Shown here: positions 10,758 to 21,683 of the stretch, in pieces
Numbering within the stretch: the stretch's first letter is position 1
Layout of the letters: each line of letters begins with the position of its first letter
Source of the DNA: Chlamydoabsidia padenii
Taxonomy: Eukaryota > Mucoromycota > Mucoromycetes > Mucorales > Cunninghamellaceae
DNA: 64,000 bases
Assembly: GCA_025330725.1 (NCBI GenBank)
Contig: JAIWND010000017.1
Span: 372,001-436,000, forward strand
Reading direction: 5' to 3'
The notes under the pieces: generated by a model
Database searches by the model: none
Seen by the model: only the letters and a program-made list of their open reading frames with translations
Told to the model about the DNA's origin: nothing
Program-made: the position numbers and the translations under genes

Positions 10758-12949
10758 ATACTTTCTTTGCTTTACAAAAAATAAACTTTTTTAACGTTTA
10801 ATCAGATTTTAGCTTTTACCCCGCATTATTGAAACACCGCCTTTGAACCACTTTGATTTTTTTATTTTTAGTCGCCGTTTTCTTTCTTTTCTCCATTCCA
10901 TCATCCTCTTTGTCTCTACATATAGCAGGTTTTGAGAGTCGTCAACCTGCATCTATTAGTAAGTAATGAAACAGCTCAAGGAATTTCAATCAGTGTTTAT
11001 CGGATGACTCCCTCTAACTTGTTTATTTTTATAGTTGATACTGGAATCTTTGATTCACCTTGCCATCATGTTACCACCACTCGATTCTTTGTATTATCAA
11101 GCCATTCAACACCCACTCAGCATTGTCTTGTCAGCTTGAATTGAAACCGAGCAGCCTTAATCTCTTATCTGGTATCAACTTTTAGTCACCAACAAAAGCT
11201 ATAACCATTGTTGAATGCACCAGGATGGATCATATTGTAGTTTTATTGCAGTATAGACATAGTGTAGCTTTATTGTAGTATGAACGTAATGATTAAAGAA
11301 TAAACAGATGGTAGTAATAGTAATAGTAATAAAAACAAGTTATATGCCGTATAATTGATTTGGGATAACAATAAAAGGAATAGATCCAACATGTATGTCT
11401 TTGTGTAGGGTTGGGCCAAATACCAAAGTGTGATTAGTATCTATATACCTACATTGGATGACACAAGTTTTATGTAGATAATCAAACGTTGACAAGACAA
11501 CAACTATTCTAACTAGTGTCCTTTTACATGATTATCAAGTATCCATTGCCAAATTGTCATATGCCCTGTTGAATGTCTGGATTTGAGTTTATGTGAAAGG
11601 TGATCCAAAACCGTCTTGTCATAAGTGAATGGAGGGAAGGGGAGATAAACGAAAGAGAGAGTGGAGAAAAAAAAAAGGGGGATCCCCTTTTCAGAAAGTT
11701 GGCGCATTGTCGGTATTTGAAATACCAAACCCACTTGCAACCAACTAAAAGAAAAGACATATAAAGAGGAGATGATTAAACAAGTTTTTATTTAAAAGTG
11801 GTATAAATTGAGCGACCCAATGCTCAGGGCCACCGCCATCATGGGGTAGGTATCAATAGTAGCAAGATGGGTTACTTTGGTGTCAAGACATGTTAGACTT
11901 GAGCTTTTGTTACTCTGACCCTCGATCTTGCTACTATCAATCCACTCTTGGCCCTAGACCGGTGCCCGAATAAGCTATACTAAAAAAAAAAAAAGATACA
12001 ACAAATAATAACTACCTTCATGGTAGCAAGACAAAAAAAGATAACCAACTAACTATGTGTTCTATACCAAAGGCAAGCGTGATGTTAAAGCGGCGTTTGA
12101 ATTTGACAGAAGAGAGCCTTGACAGAAGAGAGCCTTAAGAGAGAGAGTCTATTTTACCATTTTGAATAAAGGAAAGACAAATGTATGGAATATAAAGCCA
12201 ATGGAAGTAGAGGTAATCATCTTGAGGGAGAGTGCCAGTAAAAGTGTCTGCCAATGGAGGAAGAGGAAACCAGTTTGAGAAAAGTGGGTTTGGAGATGAT
12301 TTCCATTTTACAATGGATATTTGAAAGATTGTTGTGATAAAGAAAAGAGAAAAAGAGGATGGCCTCAAACACCTTTCTTTTATAGACAACTTTCAAGTGC
12401 GTGAGAAAATTTCAGAGGCTTGGGAGGACCTTGAAGTTGATACCTAATCATTTGTTTTTGTTTGGACAGGTGATTGCTCTCTCCCTACTTTTTCTTTGCA
12501 TGTGGAAGATATCAGCCTTTGACCCTGATAGATGTTATGTCAAGCTACATGATGGACTTTTTTCAAAAGAAATATGAGCTTTTACTTTCATTACCTCGTA
12601 AAGCTAAAGAAAAAAAAGAAATGCATGAATCGTGGTTTTACTTTCAAACCCCGAAGAAAGGGGGCCGTATATTGAGTAAGAGTAAAGTCCTACTTTTTTT
12701 TTCTTTGTTTACATCCAAGATAGACTAATTGGCCTAATGTTGGTGATGATTGTAAACAACAAAAGAGGCTTTTCTTCTTTAACAACAACAACAACAACAA
12801 CAAGATTTAAACTTCGGGATTTAAACATCTTTTGGTCAATTAACAGGAGGCTATTTCAATAAGATGATAAGGTCTGTTTTTTATTAAGGTATCAAATAAT
12901 TGTAAAATAGTAAAACTACGCTATAGATATGACATATGTTTTCATAAAG
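10758..12949. other. Non-coding part of duplication unit 2
   Basis: Matches 3038-5491. It holds the palindrome GGTATTTGAAATACC (11712-11726), the TAGTAGCAAGAT hairpin (around 11850 and 11927), and a short conserved but unrecognised frame at 12474-12728. An AACAAC microsatellite lies near 12781-12802. No convincing gene. Confidence 0.5.
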
Positions 12950-14007
12950 CTACCCATGGCCAGGCAATTCTCGCAGGCTACCACAATATGACAATGTAAC
13001 GGTACCGAGTCGAATGTTGTTGGTGTCATCCTGATCCAATGTAGCCAGCCAGGGGTAAGCTGACTTTACATAAACCAGACTAGGACAAACGACAACCATC
13101 TGTTGCAACCATTCCACCGAAAATCCAAATGTGTGATTCAAATACAGTCGACGTAGATGTTTCATGTTCCATACCCCCAAATCATAGTCCACCGCAATAT
13201 AACGCAGTTCCAGTTCCTCCAGTTGAGAATGCGCTTCCACAAAGTGTCGTAACATGGTACCATTCACAAAAGAGTTGCCTGTTCCAAAGTCATAGAGACA
13301 AAGTTTCTTGAGGAGACAGCCTTGAATGGGTGACAGGGCATGTGGACCGTATTTATTACCGATGAGGGTGAGTGAGGACAGGGTGCGGCCAAAACAGGGA
13401 CCGATCGACTTGTATAAATTCCCTTGGAGACAAAGTGAGGCAAGAGGACAGTGGTTGGCGTTTAGGAGAGCGCGGTCGGTGAGTCGAGCGCAGTTCCTCA
13501 GAGTGAGACTGGTAAGGCGGCCAAACAGTGTCAAGGTGTCGTCCGTGATATTGTCCATGTCGTGCAAGGAGAGTGTTGTGAGCTGAGGACAATGATGAGC
13601 GATAGCATCCATATGGTAGTTTTTAAACCTGTTTCCTTCAAGTATTAATTCTTCCACACGTGGAGTCCATTTCAACAGTGAGATCAAGATGTGGCGTGAA
13701 TCAGTAAACGCATTACTAAAATATGCATCATCTTTACAGCAAAATGATAACTTGCGTATATACGAGCCCAATGGCAGTGGATGGAGGTGAGGACAAGATT
13801 CGGCTAGTTGGAGACTTTGTAAAAGTGGTTTTGCTGTGTATTGGCGGTGTCTTCTGTAATGGATGGGTGAATGCCGTAACTTTGGGTTTGCCACCGCATA
13901 AAAGAGTTTGTTGACCAAAGTACATTGTAGTAGATCCTGCTTGTCAGTAAATGAGTGATAATCAATACCAATAACTCGAAGGGGATTTGTCGAAGATTAT
14001 TGTCCAT
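12950..14007 (-). pseudogene. F-box/leucine-rich-repeat gene with one frameshift (copy 2)
   Basis: The start codon at 14007 opens MDNNLRQIPFELLVLIITH, the start of an F-box. About 13949-13952 one base is missing compared with the third copy at 51369, so the frame shifts before the rest of the F-box. The second frame then runs unbroken from about 13946 to the stop at 12950: LQCTLVNKLFYAVANPKLR completes the F-box, followed by leucine-rich repeats such as LTTLSLHDMDNITDDTLTL, LTSLTLRNCARLTD and LRRLYLNH. F-box/LRR proteins select targets for SCF ubiquitin ligases. Only one lesion is visible, so a very recent pseudogene, a sequencing error or an unusual start further in (no ATG fits) are all possible. 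Confidence 0.7.
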
Positions 14008-15061
14008 AAAGGAGAAGAGGAAGAAAAAGGCAAAGAAAAAAAAAAAAAAAGTTTACCACCTGGCGGACATTGATTTTCGAAACATCCCTTGTTCCTCGGT
14101 ATGAAGCCTCTCTCTGTAAATAGATTAGTAGCTGACTATGCTCACATGCAACCATTTTACATGAATAATGATTTACTTTTACCTACCATAGTAAGTTGAG
14201 GTTACTACAAGAGCTAATTCCTTTAAAGATGGTCAACTTGTCAGGAGCGGCATATGCTAATTTAAAATCCCGCACATGCACATAATTCCAAGTAATGACT
14301 GATACTCATCATCACCATGTTGATCCTAACTATGATATTCAACTTTTTGGAGCGCATAAAGCGCTATTTATATTTTTGGGCTTTTAACCTTCTAGTTGTG
14401 AAAGCGAGTGTTTTCCTTATCAGAACAAAGGAACACAAGACCAGGACGACCCTTGATCAGCCAATGAACAAAAAAGCATTACATCACATAGCAATAAATA
14501 CATAGGCACCAGCCATGACCAACCATAGCTTTCTTGGGAAACTAGGGGGAAATAAATTCAAACCCCGATTCATGCGTTGTTGCTCGAGTGATGGATCAGT
14601 CTCTTGGTTCAATAGACTAATACAATTCAGTCTTTTGGTGGTTGCATTACCAAGTGAGAACAAAGCGATCATCCGATTGCGCTTATTGTATGATTTATTG
14701 TGAAATGGAGTTATACATGAATCCCCCACAAAAAAAAAAAAAACCTTCTATCGCTTTAGTAGCGTATTCAAAAGGGAATTCATACTAGTTCTTGAATCGT
14801 TTCCTCCTGCACTCAAATGTTTATATCCCATTTGGTAATTAATACTATGATATGTGAGCACAGATGATAAGTAGTCATACATTTTATATGATTGTTACAA
14901 AGTTTTTATTAAATTTAAAGTATCATGCATGAATGGACTACATAAAAAAAAAGAGGGGGAATGATAAAAATAAGAGAGATGAGTGTCAATGATAATAAAA
15001 AGTGAATGGAATCTATAGTACATAAAGAGGGAGGGGGGAATGATATCTATTTCTATCTATC
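14008..15061. other. Intergenic with F-box promoter segment
   Basis: About 14040-14250 resembles, on the opposite strand, the sequence upstream of the third F-box copy (about 51130-51330), for example the segment AGTTGACCATC and flanks, so this is shared promoter DNA. An ATTCAAACCCCGA copy of the dispersed motif lies at 14556-14568. Nothing coding is recognised between 14250 and 15061. Confidence 0.45.
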
Positions 15062-16045
15062 CTAAGCAGTTGACTTGTCCTTTTTGTCTTTTTTAGCCTT
15101 CTTTTCTTTTTTAGTCTTCTTTTCTTTTTTAGCCTTCTTTTCCTTCTTGTCTTTTTTAGCCTTCTTCTTCTTCTTCTTGTCATCATCATTGTCATCATCA
15201 TGACTGTGTTTGCGTTTCTTGTTCAAATCATCATCGTGTTGCAAGTATTCCTGCATGACCCGAGCGAATTTCCCTTTTTGTTCGACAAGTCCCCGTCCAC
15301 CTTTACGAGCCGTTCGACCTTCACAAGCCGCAAACAATTCCGCATCCGTCACCTTGATCGAATAATCTTTCAATGCTTCAGTATCATCCTCTTCTGAAGC
15401 TGGTGTAGAAGATTCAGTAGTTGGAGTAGATCTATGAAATAAAATAAATTATTTAAAAAGTCACTGGTCCCCCACCCGCCAAAAAAAAAAAAAAAAAGTA
15501 GACTTACGGATCAAAAGCACCAGTCGAGCTCTTGACAAACCCACCATAAAGTGCACCATTGGCGATACGTTGAGCCATACTGACATGAAGATCCTTCACC
15601 ATGGTATCCATCGAATCATTGATTTGATCAGCCACCGCCGACATGGATGATGCTTCTTTGGCCATCATGGGTTTCCCTGTAGGTCGTTCGGTACTAATGA
15701 TACCTGTTGTCGATCGTTGCATATCCGTCTTGGATTTAGCAGCCACCACTACTTTATCTTGTTCATCCTTGGCTACCGTCACTTCACTGGCACTCTTGTT
15801 GTATAAATGATCCCACCAGGCGAATTCCCACTGACTGGATCCGACACCGACACCTTTCTTGTCATTCTTTTTTGATACAGTAACATGTTTGGTTCGTCCA
15901 TCTCGATGTTTACCTAGACCATCGCCACTGGAGGGACCAACAGGTTTAGTATCACCAAAAGTCATTTGCCCTTTCTTTTTTCTTACCTTGACCAACCAAA
16001 TTTTTCTAATTGTGTTTTTGCAAAGGAGCCATCCCACTTGTCCAT
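15062..16045 (-). CDS. G-patch domain protein, GPATCH4-like
   Basis: Three exons (16045-15987, 15927-15508, 15431-15062) join to 282 residues. The start MDKWDGSFAKTQLEKFGW followed by SSGDGLGKHRDGRTKHV is a G-patch of the GPATCH4 type; such modules bind and stimulate DEAH-box RNA helicases, and GPATCH4 proteins are nucleolar. The first intron splits the G-patch between W-S and G-D-G, so the unspliced frame hides the true N terminus. The C terminus is a lysine-rich tail with repeated KKAKKDKKEKK units, typical of nucleolar proteins. It is divergently placed to the MoaD-like gene with 156 bp between start codons. The role in ribosome biogenesis is inferred from family. Confidence 0.85.
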
Positions 16046-16124
16046 GATCTGTATAGGAAGAAAGAGAGAGATAAAAAAAAAAAAAAAAAAATTTTTTTCT
16101 CTTGTCATATCAAGAAATCATTCA

Positions 16125-16146
16125 AGCGGCGTTTAAATGTACGGGG
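16125..16146. promoter_or_regulatory. Dispersed-motif variant in a divergent promoter
   Basis: AGCGGCGTTTAAATG lies between the divergent G-patch and MoaD-like genes, about 80 bp from each start codon. It resembles the CGG-x2-TTTGAAA motif seen elsewhere, with TTTAAA in place of TTTGAA. Confidence 0.4.
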
Positions 16147-16201
16147 CAAGTGGCAAGTAAAGTATATCACCCCTCTTCTTTTCCTTCCCCCATCTACTTT
16201 C

Positions 16202-16514
16202 ATGGAATCAATAAAGGTAAGTATAGATAAAGAAATACTTTTTTAATCTAACCTTTTTAATCTTCTACAAGGTGTTGTACTTTGCAGGCGTGGCGGACAT
16301 TACTCAAGTTGAATCTGAACAAGTTATGTTGGCTGACAATTCAATGTTAACGGTGGATGGTGTACTGAAATACCTGGCTCATAAATATGGACCTCGGTTA
16401 ACGGTGCTATTGGATACTTGTCACTTTGCTTTGGATATGGAATACGTATCTAGGACCGAATCGATTCAACCTGGACAAGAAATGGCAATTATTCCCCCTG
16501 TCAGTGGCGGTTAA
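16202..16514 (+). CDS. Molybdopterin synthase small subunit (MoaD/MOCS2A-like)
   Basis: Two exons (16202-16216 and 16272-16514) encode 85 residues: MESIK joined to VLYFAGVADITQ. The ubiquitin-like sulfur carrier ends in VSGG, the double-glycine tail that becomes a thiocarboxylate and donates sulfur to precursor Z in molybdenum-cofactor synthesis. Length and the LYFAG-A-D start fit the family well. The first exon is only 15 bp, easily missed. It would work with a large subunit (MoaE/MOCS2B) not present in this window. The gene converges on GTP cyclohydrolase II with about 118 bp between stop codons. URM1 also has a GG tail, but its sequence pattern differs. Confidence 0.85.
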
Positions 16515-16632
16515 TAGTATAGTATATATCATGTTACTACTGGTGCATACAATAATAATAATAATAAAGACAATTTTATTGATATGTTTAAATATAAAGG
16601 GTGTGAGGTAGGGGGGGGATGATGCTATTATA

Positions 16633-17840
16633 CTATTGTTTGGAAGAAGGCGATAAAGAGTCTGGTAAATCTAATATATGACCCATCTTTTTCACCTTGA
16701 CAGCCAAGTATCGATCCAGTTCCTTTTTAGGCAAGTCAAAGAAGGAAGAAGGAGAACCCAGAGCAGGAGATGAGGACGGAGTACGATCTAATGGAAATAG
16801 ATGGGATGATGATTGTTGAGCAGCCAATAGAGGAATGGATTCGGTTGAAGAAGAATGATGACCCCAAGATCGAGGAATCATTTCACGTCGTTCCAAGACT
16901 TTGATATCACCATAAGATTCTAATTGTTGGATTTTATCAGGATTGTTGGTCAAGAGATGGACTTTGTTGACACCGAGATCTTTTAAAATGGCATTGGCGA
17001 TTCCATAAGTTCGTCCATCAGCTGGATGATTTAACAAGACATTAGCTGCCACTGTATCATGACCCAAATCTTGCAAGTTGTAAGCTCTAAAAGAGAGACA
17101 GGATGATGAATGACACTTCTCTAAATTACCTTGTTTGTAACTTACTTTAGTTTTTCCAACAAGCCAATCCCACGACCTTCTTGACGTAAATAGACAATAA
17201 CCCCCCGACCTGCTAATTGGAGTTGTCGCATGGCTTCGTCTAATTGTTCTCCACAATCACATCGTCCCGAATGCACCGTTTCGCCTGTAAAACATTCCGA
17301 GTGTACTCGTACTAAAGGAATCCCTTCCTTGTTATTGTTTTTTTCCCATTGTCGTTTCGCTTGTTCTTGTTGTTTTTCCAGAAACACCATTTGGTCCGGT
17401 GTGAGTTGTACCATATCATTTGTCGCGACAATTTCCTCCAGTTTCCCATAATAGGCCCCTCGTACCACACGGTTCAGGATGGTTTCATTCGCCCACGCAT
17501 CGTCCAAGGACCTTGACCGAAGACCACCATATACTATTGCCAAATGTTCCTTTGTGTCTTGATTGTTCTTGTATAAATGCAAATACATTTCACCGCCTTC
17601 ATTGGTGGGGATCCGAGCACGGACTTGACATTGGATGCGGATATCTTTGTCTTGATGAGGAGTAGTTGAGCCATTGTGGTTGTGGTTGGAATCGAGACTG
17701 GGAGTGACAGCACTAGGTTTGTGTACTTGTTGTTTGAGAAAATCAATGTATTCTTGGTATGTGGTTGGTCCGTCCGCCAGCGTTTGAGGTGCTCGGTCAT
17801 GTACCACATTCATTCCAAATAATGTAAACGCTGTTGCCAT
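16633..17840 (-). CDS. RIB1: GTP cyclohydrolase II (riboflavin synthesis)
   Basis: Two exons (17840-17146, 17086-16633) join to 382 residues. The enzyme opens GTP to 2,5-diamino-6-ribosylamino-pyrimidinone phosphate, the first committed step of riboflavin synthesis. Seen: [20 protein letters not shown] with the three zinc-binding cysteines (C-x10-C-x-C), [11 protein letters not shown], then [11 protein letters not shown] and the LLTNNPDK segment near the end of the catalytic part. The intron falls between LLEKLK and AYNLQ. An N-terminal extension of about 100 residues and a Ser-rich C-terminal tail exceed the bacterial enzyme and fit fungal Rib1. No DHBP synthase domain is fused. The first Met (MATAFTLF) fits the leader; a longer upstream frame runs into poly(A). 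Confidence 0.93.
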
Positions 17841-17975
17841 GGTTGATTGTATGATTACAAAGAAAGAATTAAAGAGAGGAGAAAGAAAGAAAAAAAAAAA
17901 AAAAAGTGGGGAAATCCGAGACGTTTTTTTCTTATTCACCTCCCTGACAAAAGGATCAGTCATCATTGGCGGATA

Positions 17976-18003
17976 TCAAATGCATTTCAAATGCCGCCCT
18001 AAA
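17976..18003. promoter_or_regulatory. Dispersed-motif copy upstream of RIB1
   Basis: On the minus strand this reads GGCGGCATTTGAAATG, about 140-160 bp upstream of the RIB1 start codon. Confidence 0.45.
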
Positions 18004-18215
18004 GGGGAGGGAGTATCAATGCTTTGACATTTGTCATAGTATCAGAAGACTAGAAAAAAAAAAAAAGATGTATACATACAAAAATTGGTTTATTAAAACT
18101 GCAACTTAAAAAAATCACCCCATTACTTGCAGAAGGAAGGGGGTTCGTCTTCTGTTTTGGACCAACCAACCATTGGCTGACAAATGCTTCATGGGCAGTT
18201 ATCCGTTGACACGTA

Positions 18216-18231
18216 TTTTCAATTCCCGACG
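18216..18231. promoter_or_regulatory. Dispersed-motif copy upstream of ERO1
   Basis: TTTTCAATTCCCGACG (minus strand CGTCGGGAATTGAAAA), about 65 bp upstream of the ERO1 start codon. Confidence 0.45.
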
Positions 18232-18292
18232 AGGCATAAAATTTATCAAATGATTTTTTTTTTTTTTCTCTTTCTTCTTTCTTTCAATCATA

Positions 18293-20295
18293 ATGTCACC
18301 GAAACTATGGATCATATACTTTTTACTCTTTATCAACTCTGTCACTTCACACCGGTCTCTAGACGAAAATCAACTATTTGTACAAGATGTCTTACAATCT
18401 AATGGTAAAGATTATTGCAAGGTAAAATAAAAAGATGGACTCGAATAAATGTCAAATAGGAATTGTTACTTATACATTTTATAGCCATACGGTCAAATAC
18501 GAGATACCTGTTGTGATTACCAAAGTGTGGAAAGTATACAAAGTGACACTTTTCCCAAAATACAAGCTCTCGTCAAAAGTAAATTCTTCAAGTATTACAA
18601 GGTAAGATAAGATATATAAAGTAAATGGAATTGACTTTATATCTTATGAATAGCTCAACTTGTGGCGGGAATGTCCTTTTTGGAATGACGATGGTTTATG
18701 TATGAATAGAGATTGCTCGGTGGAAACAACAGACGAGGTAAAGAAGAAGAGTATAAAACAACTGGGTATAGAACAGTATTAACAAATGATATGTATTTTA
18801 TAGTCATTATTACCGGAAGAATGGCGGCAGGAAGCCTTGGGCGCACTTCAAATGTCACCCAAAGGATCGGTAAGTAATAACCAAAGTTGGGAATGTAAAT
18901 GGATATTCATCATTACTCTTTTATATAGGCATTCCAACCCTTCAAGGTATGTACTTACAAAGATCAAGATTTCTGTGTAGCCGATGACCCTTCAGACAAA
19001 GGTAACAAGCATAGTATGAAACACCCTCTTTTATTATTACTAACAATTGTATAAAAGATGTGGTGTACGTTAATTTAATGGATAATCCCGAACGATTCAC
19101 TGGTTATACGGGTCCCTCGGCTGGTAAAGTATGGAAGGCCATCTATGAAGAAAACTGCTTCAACATTGTCCACAAGATGTCTGAAGGTTGTCCTACTTGT
19201 ACTTTGGCTCCCGTACCTTCGACAAAAGCCCAACTCGGTCCTTTACTCCAAGACTTGGCTGCTCCCGAAGACGACGACGAAGTATGTTTAGAAAAAAGAG
19301 TATATTATCGTTTGATCTCTGGTCTTCATTCCTCCATCTCTATTCATATCTGTGATGAATACTTTGATCGTACCACAGGGCAATGGGTAAGAATTATATA
19401 TATATATATCTTGATCTAATTCATTTATGATGGCAGGGTCCTAATCTAGATTGTTTTGTGAATCGTATCGGTGCACATCCTGAACGATTACAAAATATCT
19501 ACTTTACTTATGCTGTGGTCTTACGTGCTGTAACAAAACTCGACGATTACCTCGCTCAGTATCCTTTCCAAACCGGTGATGTGGCGGAAGATGAAAAAAC
19601 AAGGGTAAATAGAAACTACTCCCTCCAGAAGGAAACTAAAATAGGTTTATTATGTATAGGCATTGATCCATGACTTGATCACCAGCACCAAGGATTGTCC
19701 GGCTACTTTTGATGAAAAGACAATGTTTAAAGGTGCCGATGCCAGGGTAAGAACAAAAGAAACAGAGGAAATGAAACTAACATCTCTCTTTTTCTTACTA
19801 GTCACTGTATGTGGAATTCAGGGACCATTTTAGAAACGTATCAAGAATCATGGACTGTGTGGGATGTGAAAAATGTCGATTATGGGGTAAATTACAAACC
19901 ACAGGACTGGGAACTGCATTAAAAGTCTTGTTTGCTTATGAAGACAAGAGTCTCAGGTAATAAACGAACACTACTTTTCTATCTATTTGTACTGACTTTT
20001 TACTATATATAGTTACCGCTCCAATCCTCGCTTATTGAATCATAACGAAGTGGTGGCATTATTCAACACATTCAATCGATTGTCAGAAAGTCTAGAAGCC
20101 ATTCAAAAGTTTAGAAAGATGTATGCGGATCGATTGGCACCCCCAATGTCATGGCTCGAAAGAGTATGGAGTGATATTCGATCGACATGGTGGCCGAGTA
20201 TACGGGTGTTGGCTAACAAACTGATTCAACTGGGCCGACTACCTGTGCCTTCTTACCTTGAAGATCCCATGGACCCGGTGACAAACCTGGAATAG
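18293..20295 (+). CDS. ERO1: Endoplasmic reticulum oxidoreductin ERO1
   Basis: Ten exons (18293-18421, 18485-18601, 18654-18737, 18804-18869, 18929-19001, 19058-19386, 19437-19604, 19660-19746, 19802-19956, 20013-20295) join in frame to 496 residues. Ero1 is the FAD-dependent thiol oxidase that re-oxidises protein disulfide isomerase in the ER lumen. Seen: an N-terminal hydrophobic signal ([13 protein letters not shown]), [20 protein letters not shown] holding the shuttle cysteines (about 97 and 102), [17 protein letters not shown], and the active site CVGCEKC (C-x2-C-x2-C, about residues 370-376) followed by CRLWGKLQ. I chose the ATG at 18293 because it opens the signal peptide in frame with the first splice; an upstream ATG at 18250 gives a poly-Phe leader. 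AATAAA follows the stop. Confidence 0.95.
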
Positions 20296-20756
20296 AATAG
20301 ACTGTTATTATTTTGATTTAATAAAAATGAACTCTTTTTGTGCGGTCATCTTGATATCATTGAATTAATCAGGTATGGGGCTTACCTTTGTCCCCTTTAT
20401 ATTACTGAGGATACATTCCTGAACTCCCAAGCATCATAAACTCTAGTAAGATTGATCAATACCAATGACACACAGACTCTTTGTAGGGTCGAGGGCACCA
20501 GGAGGGGGGAAATCATGCTTATTCAAATCCCGATATCTGGGGTTAAAAATGACAGACTATGTGCCTATTGATCCAATTATACTCTGATGAATGCATAATC
20601 TCCACCCATTAAATCAATGTTCCCACTTGATATAGTAATCCTATCCCCGTTGTATATATAAAAATATACTTTATTAAATGATTTTGATTTATTAATAATA
20701 ATAAAAACAAAAAAAACTATGTACAAAATGGCTAGATCTATTATGTATAAAGAGGA
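20296..20756. other. Convergent intergenic region
   Basis: Between the ends of ERO1 and the TFIIIC-like gene. It has polyadenylation-like AATAAA sequences at each side and a TTCAAATCCCGAT copy of the dispersed motif near 20524-20536. No gene seen. Confidence 0.5.
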
Positions 20757-21374
20757 TTAGCTTTTTAAAAAGGAAGCCATGGAAGTGCCAGGTTCAAAGT
20801 GAGCAGGTTGATCCTCTTCGTCGTTTTCTTCTTGATCATCAGGTGTATCCTTGGGTCCAAGTTTCACCTGTTTACTTTTGACAATCTTGTCCGCCTGGAA
20901 TCGATAGCTAGCCTGCCATTTAGTCTGTTGGTGTTGTTGCTGTCGTGGATCGTCTTGGTCTTCTCTATAAGTTTGTTGCATAGAGGATAACATGGGTAAA
21001 AGGCCTATGGTGAAATAAAAGATGTTGGTTATCATAGTCTCTCCCCCCCACCCAACACTAGATTTACTTGATGTATCCGTCTTCTTTTCTTCTAATTCAA
21101 ATAGTAGATAGGAGCCAATGGGATCATCCAATTCGCCCATATATGTTTCTGGACCTAATTGAGTATAGATGGGTGAATCCATCAGGTTCTATAATTGAGC
21201 AAGTATCAGCTGTGCCAAAAGGGAACATGTATTGTTGTTGTTGTTTTTTACCGTGATAGCCATCCCGCCTGTTTCTTTAGTCATTGATCGTATCGCTTCT
21301 TCTGTATGATAGGCTGTCAAGTCCATAATCACATAAGAGGTTTCTTCAATGTATTCGTCGTCTGTGTTGGTCAT
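20757..21374 (-). CDS. TFIIIC small subunit (tau91/TFC7/GTF3C6-like triple-barrel)
   Basis: Three exons (21374-21252, 21188-21068, 21004-20757) give 163 residues. The pattern ETSYVIMDL near the N terminus, then YTQLGPETYMGELDDPIGSYLLFE, fits the TFIIIC triple-barrel domain (Pfam TFIIIC_sub6), where a tyrosine-x-GLDTP-like stretch precedes a G-E-x5-G-x-x-L-x-FE motif. This subunit belongs to the RNA polymerase III factor that binds the A and B boxes of tRNA genes. The C terminus is acidic (DDQEENDEEDQPAHFEP). The family is short and poorly conserved, so the call rests on the two segments and overall size. Confidence 0.75.
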
Positions 21375-21449
21375 TAGGGAAATAATGAGACAAATGAAAA
21401 AAAAAAAAAAAAAAAAAAAAAAGTGGTGTTTATTTAGAAATGGGACAGA

Positions 21450-21463
21450 TTTGAAACCCCGAT
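21450..21463. promoter_or_regulatory. Dispersed-motif copy upstream of the TFIIIC-like gene
   Basis: TTTGAAACCCCGAT about 75-90 bp upstream of the start codon, next to a run of about 26 A residues. Confidence 0.45.
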
Positions 21464-21683
21464 ATTCAAGGCCCCAAATCATAAAATGAGATGAAGATGG
21501 ATTTGCATTAAAAGATTAAAAGAGACAATAGGAGGGGAGAGGGATGAATAATTATAAGAAACAACAAACTAGTATGAGTGGGTAGTTAAAGGGGGGGGTC
21601 AATCAAGTATGTGTGTGAGGGTTAATAGTAAGACAATAGAGTAAAGAATAGTAAAATAATAATAACAGTAAGTAGAGGTTGGT

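Larger units (their letters stand above)
8985..13390. repeat. Segmental duplication, unit 2 (probable parent)
   Basis: Counterpart of 1265-5930. It is shorter in the middle because it lacks the minisatellite and two of the three AGCAAGAC-poly(A) units. Unlike unit 1, the F-box gene at its right end continues to full length with its own upstream region. Confidence 0.85.

Noticed and set aside
14484..14729. 81-residue minus-strand frame with a hydrophobic C terminus
   Set aside because: No domain, no promoter texture, and it overlaps a motif copy; looks random.
15013..15201. Arg/Lys-rich minus-strand frame
   Set aside because: A shifted reading of the lysine-rich tail of the G-patch protein.
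16202..17840. Cofactor gene cluster (MoaD next to RIB1)
   Set aside because: Both pathways start from GTP, but the genes are convergent and the neighbours are unrelated; two genes do not make a cluster.
18250..18292. Upstream ATG for ERO1
   Set aside because: It gives a poly-Phe leader in a different context; the ATG at 18293 opens a normal signal peptide in frame with the first exon.
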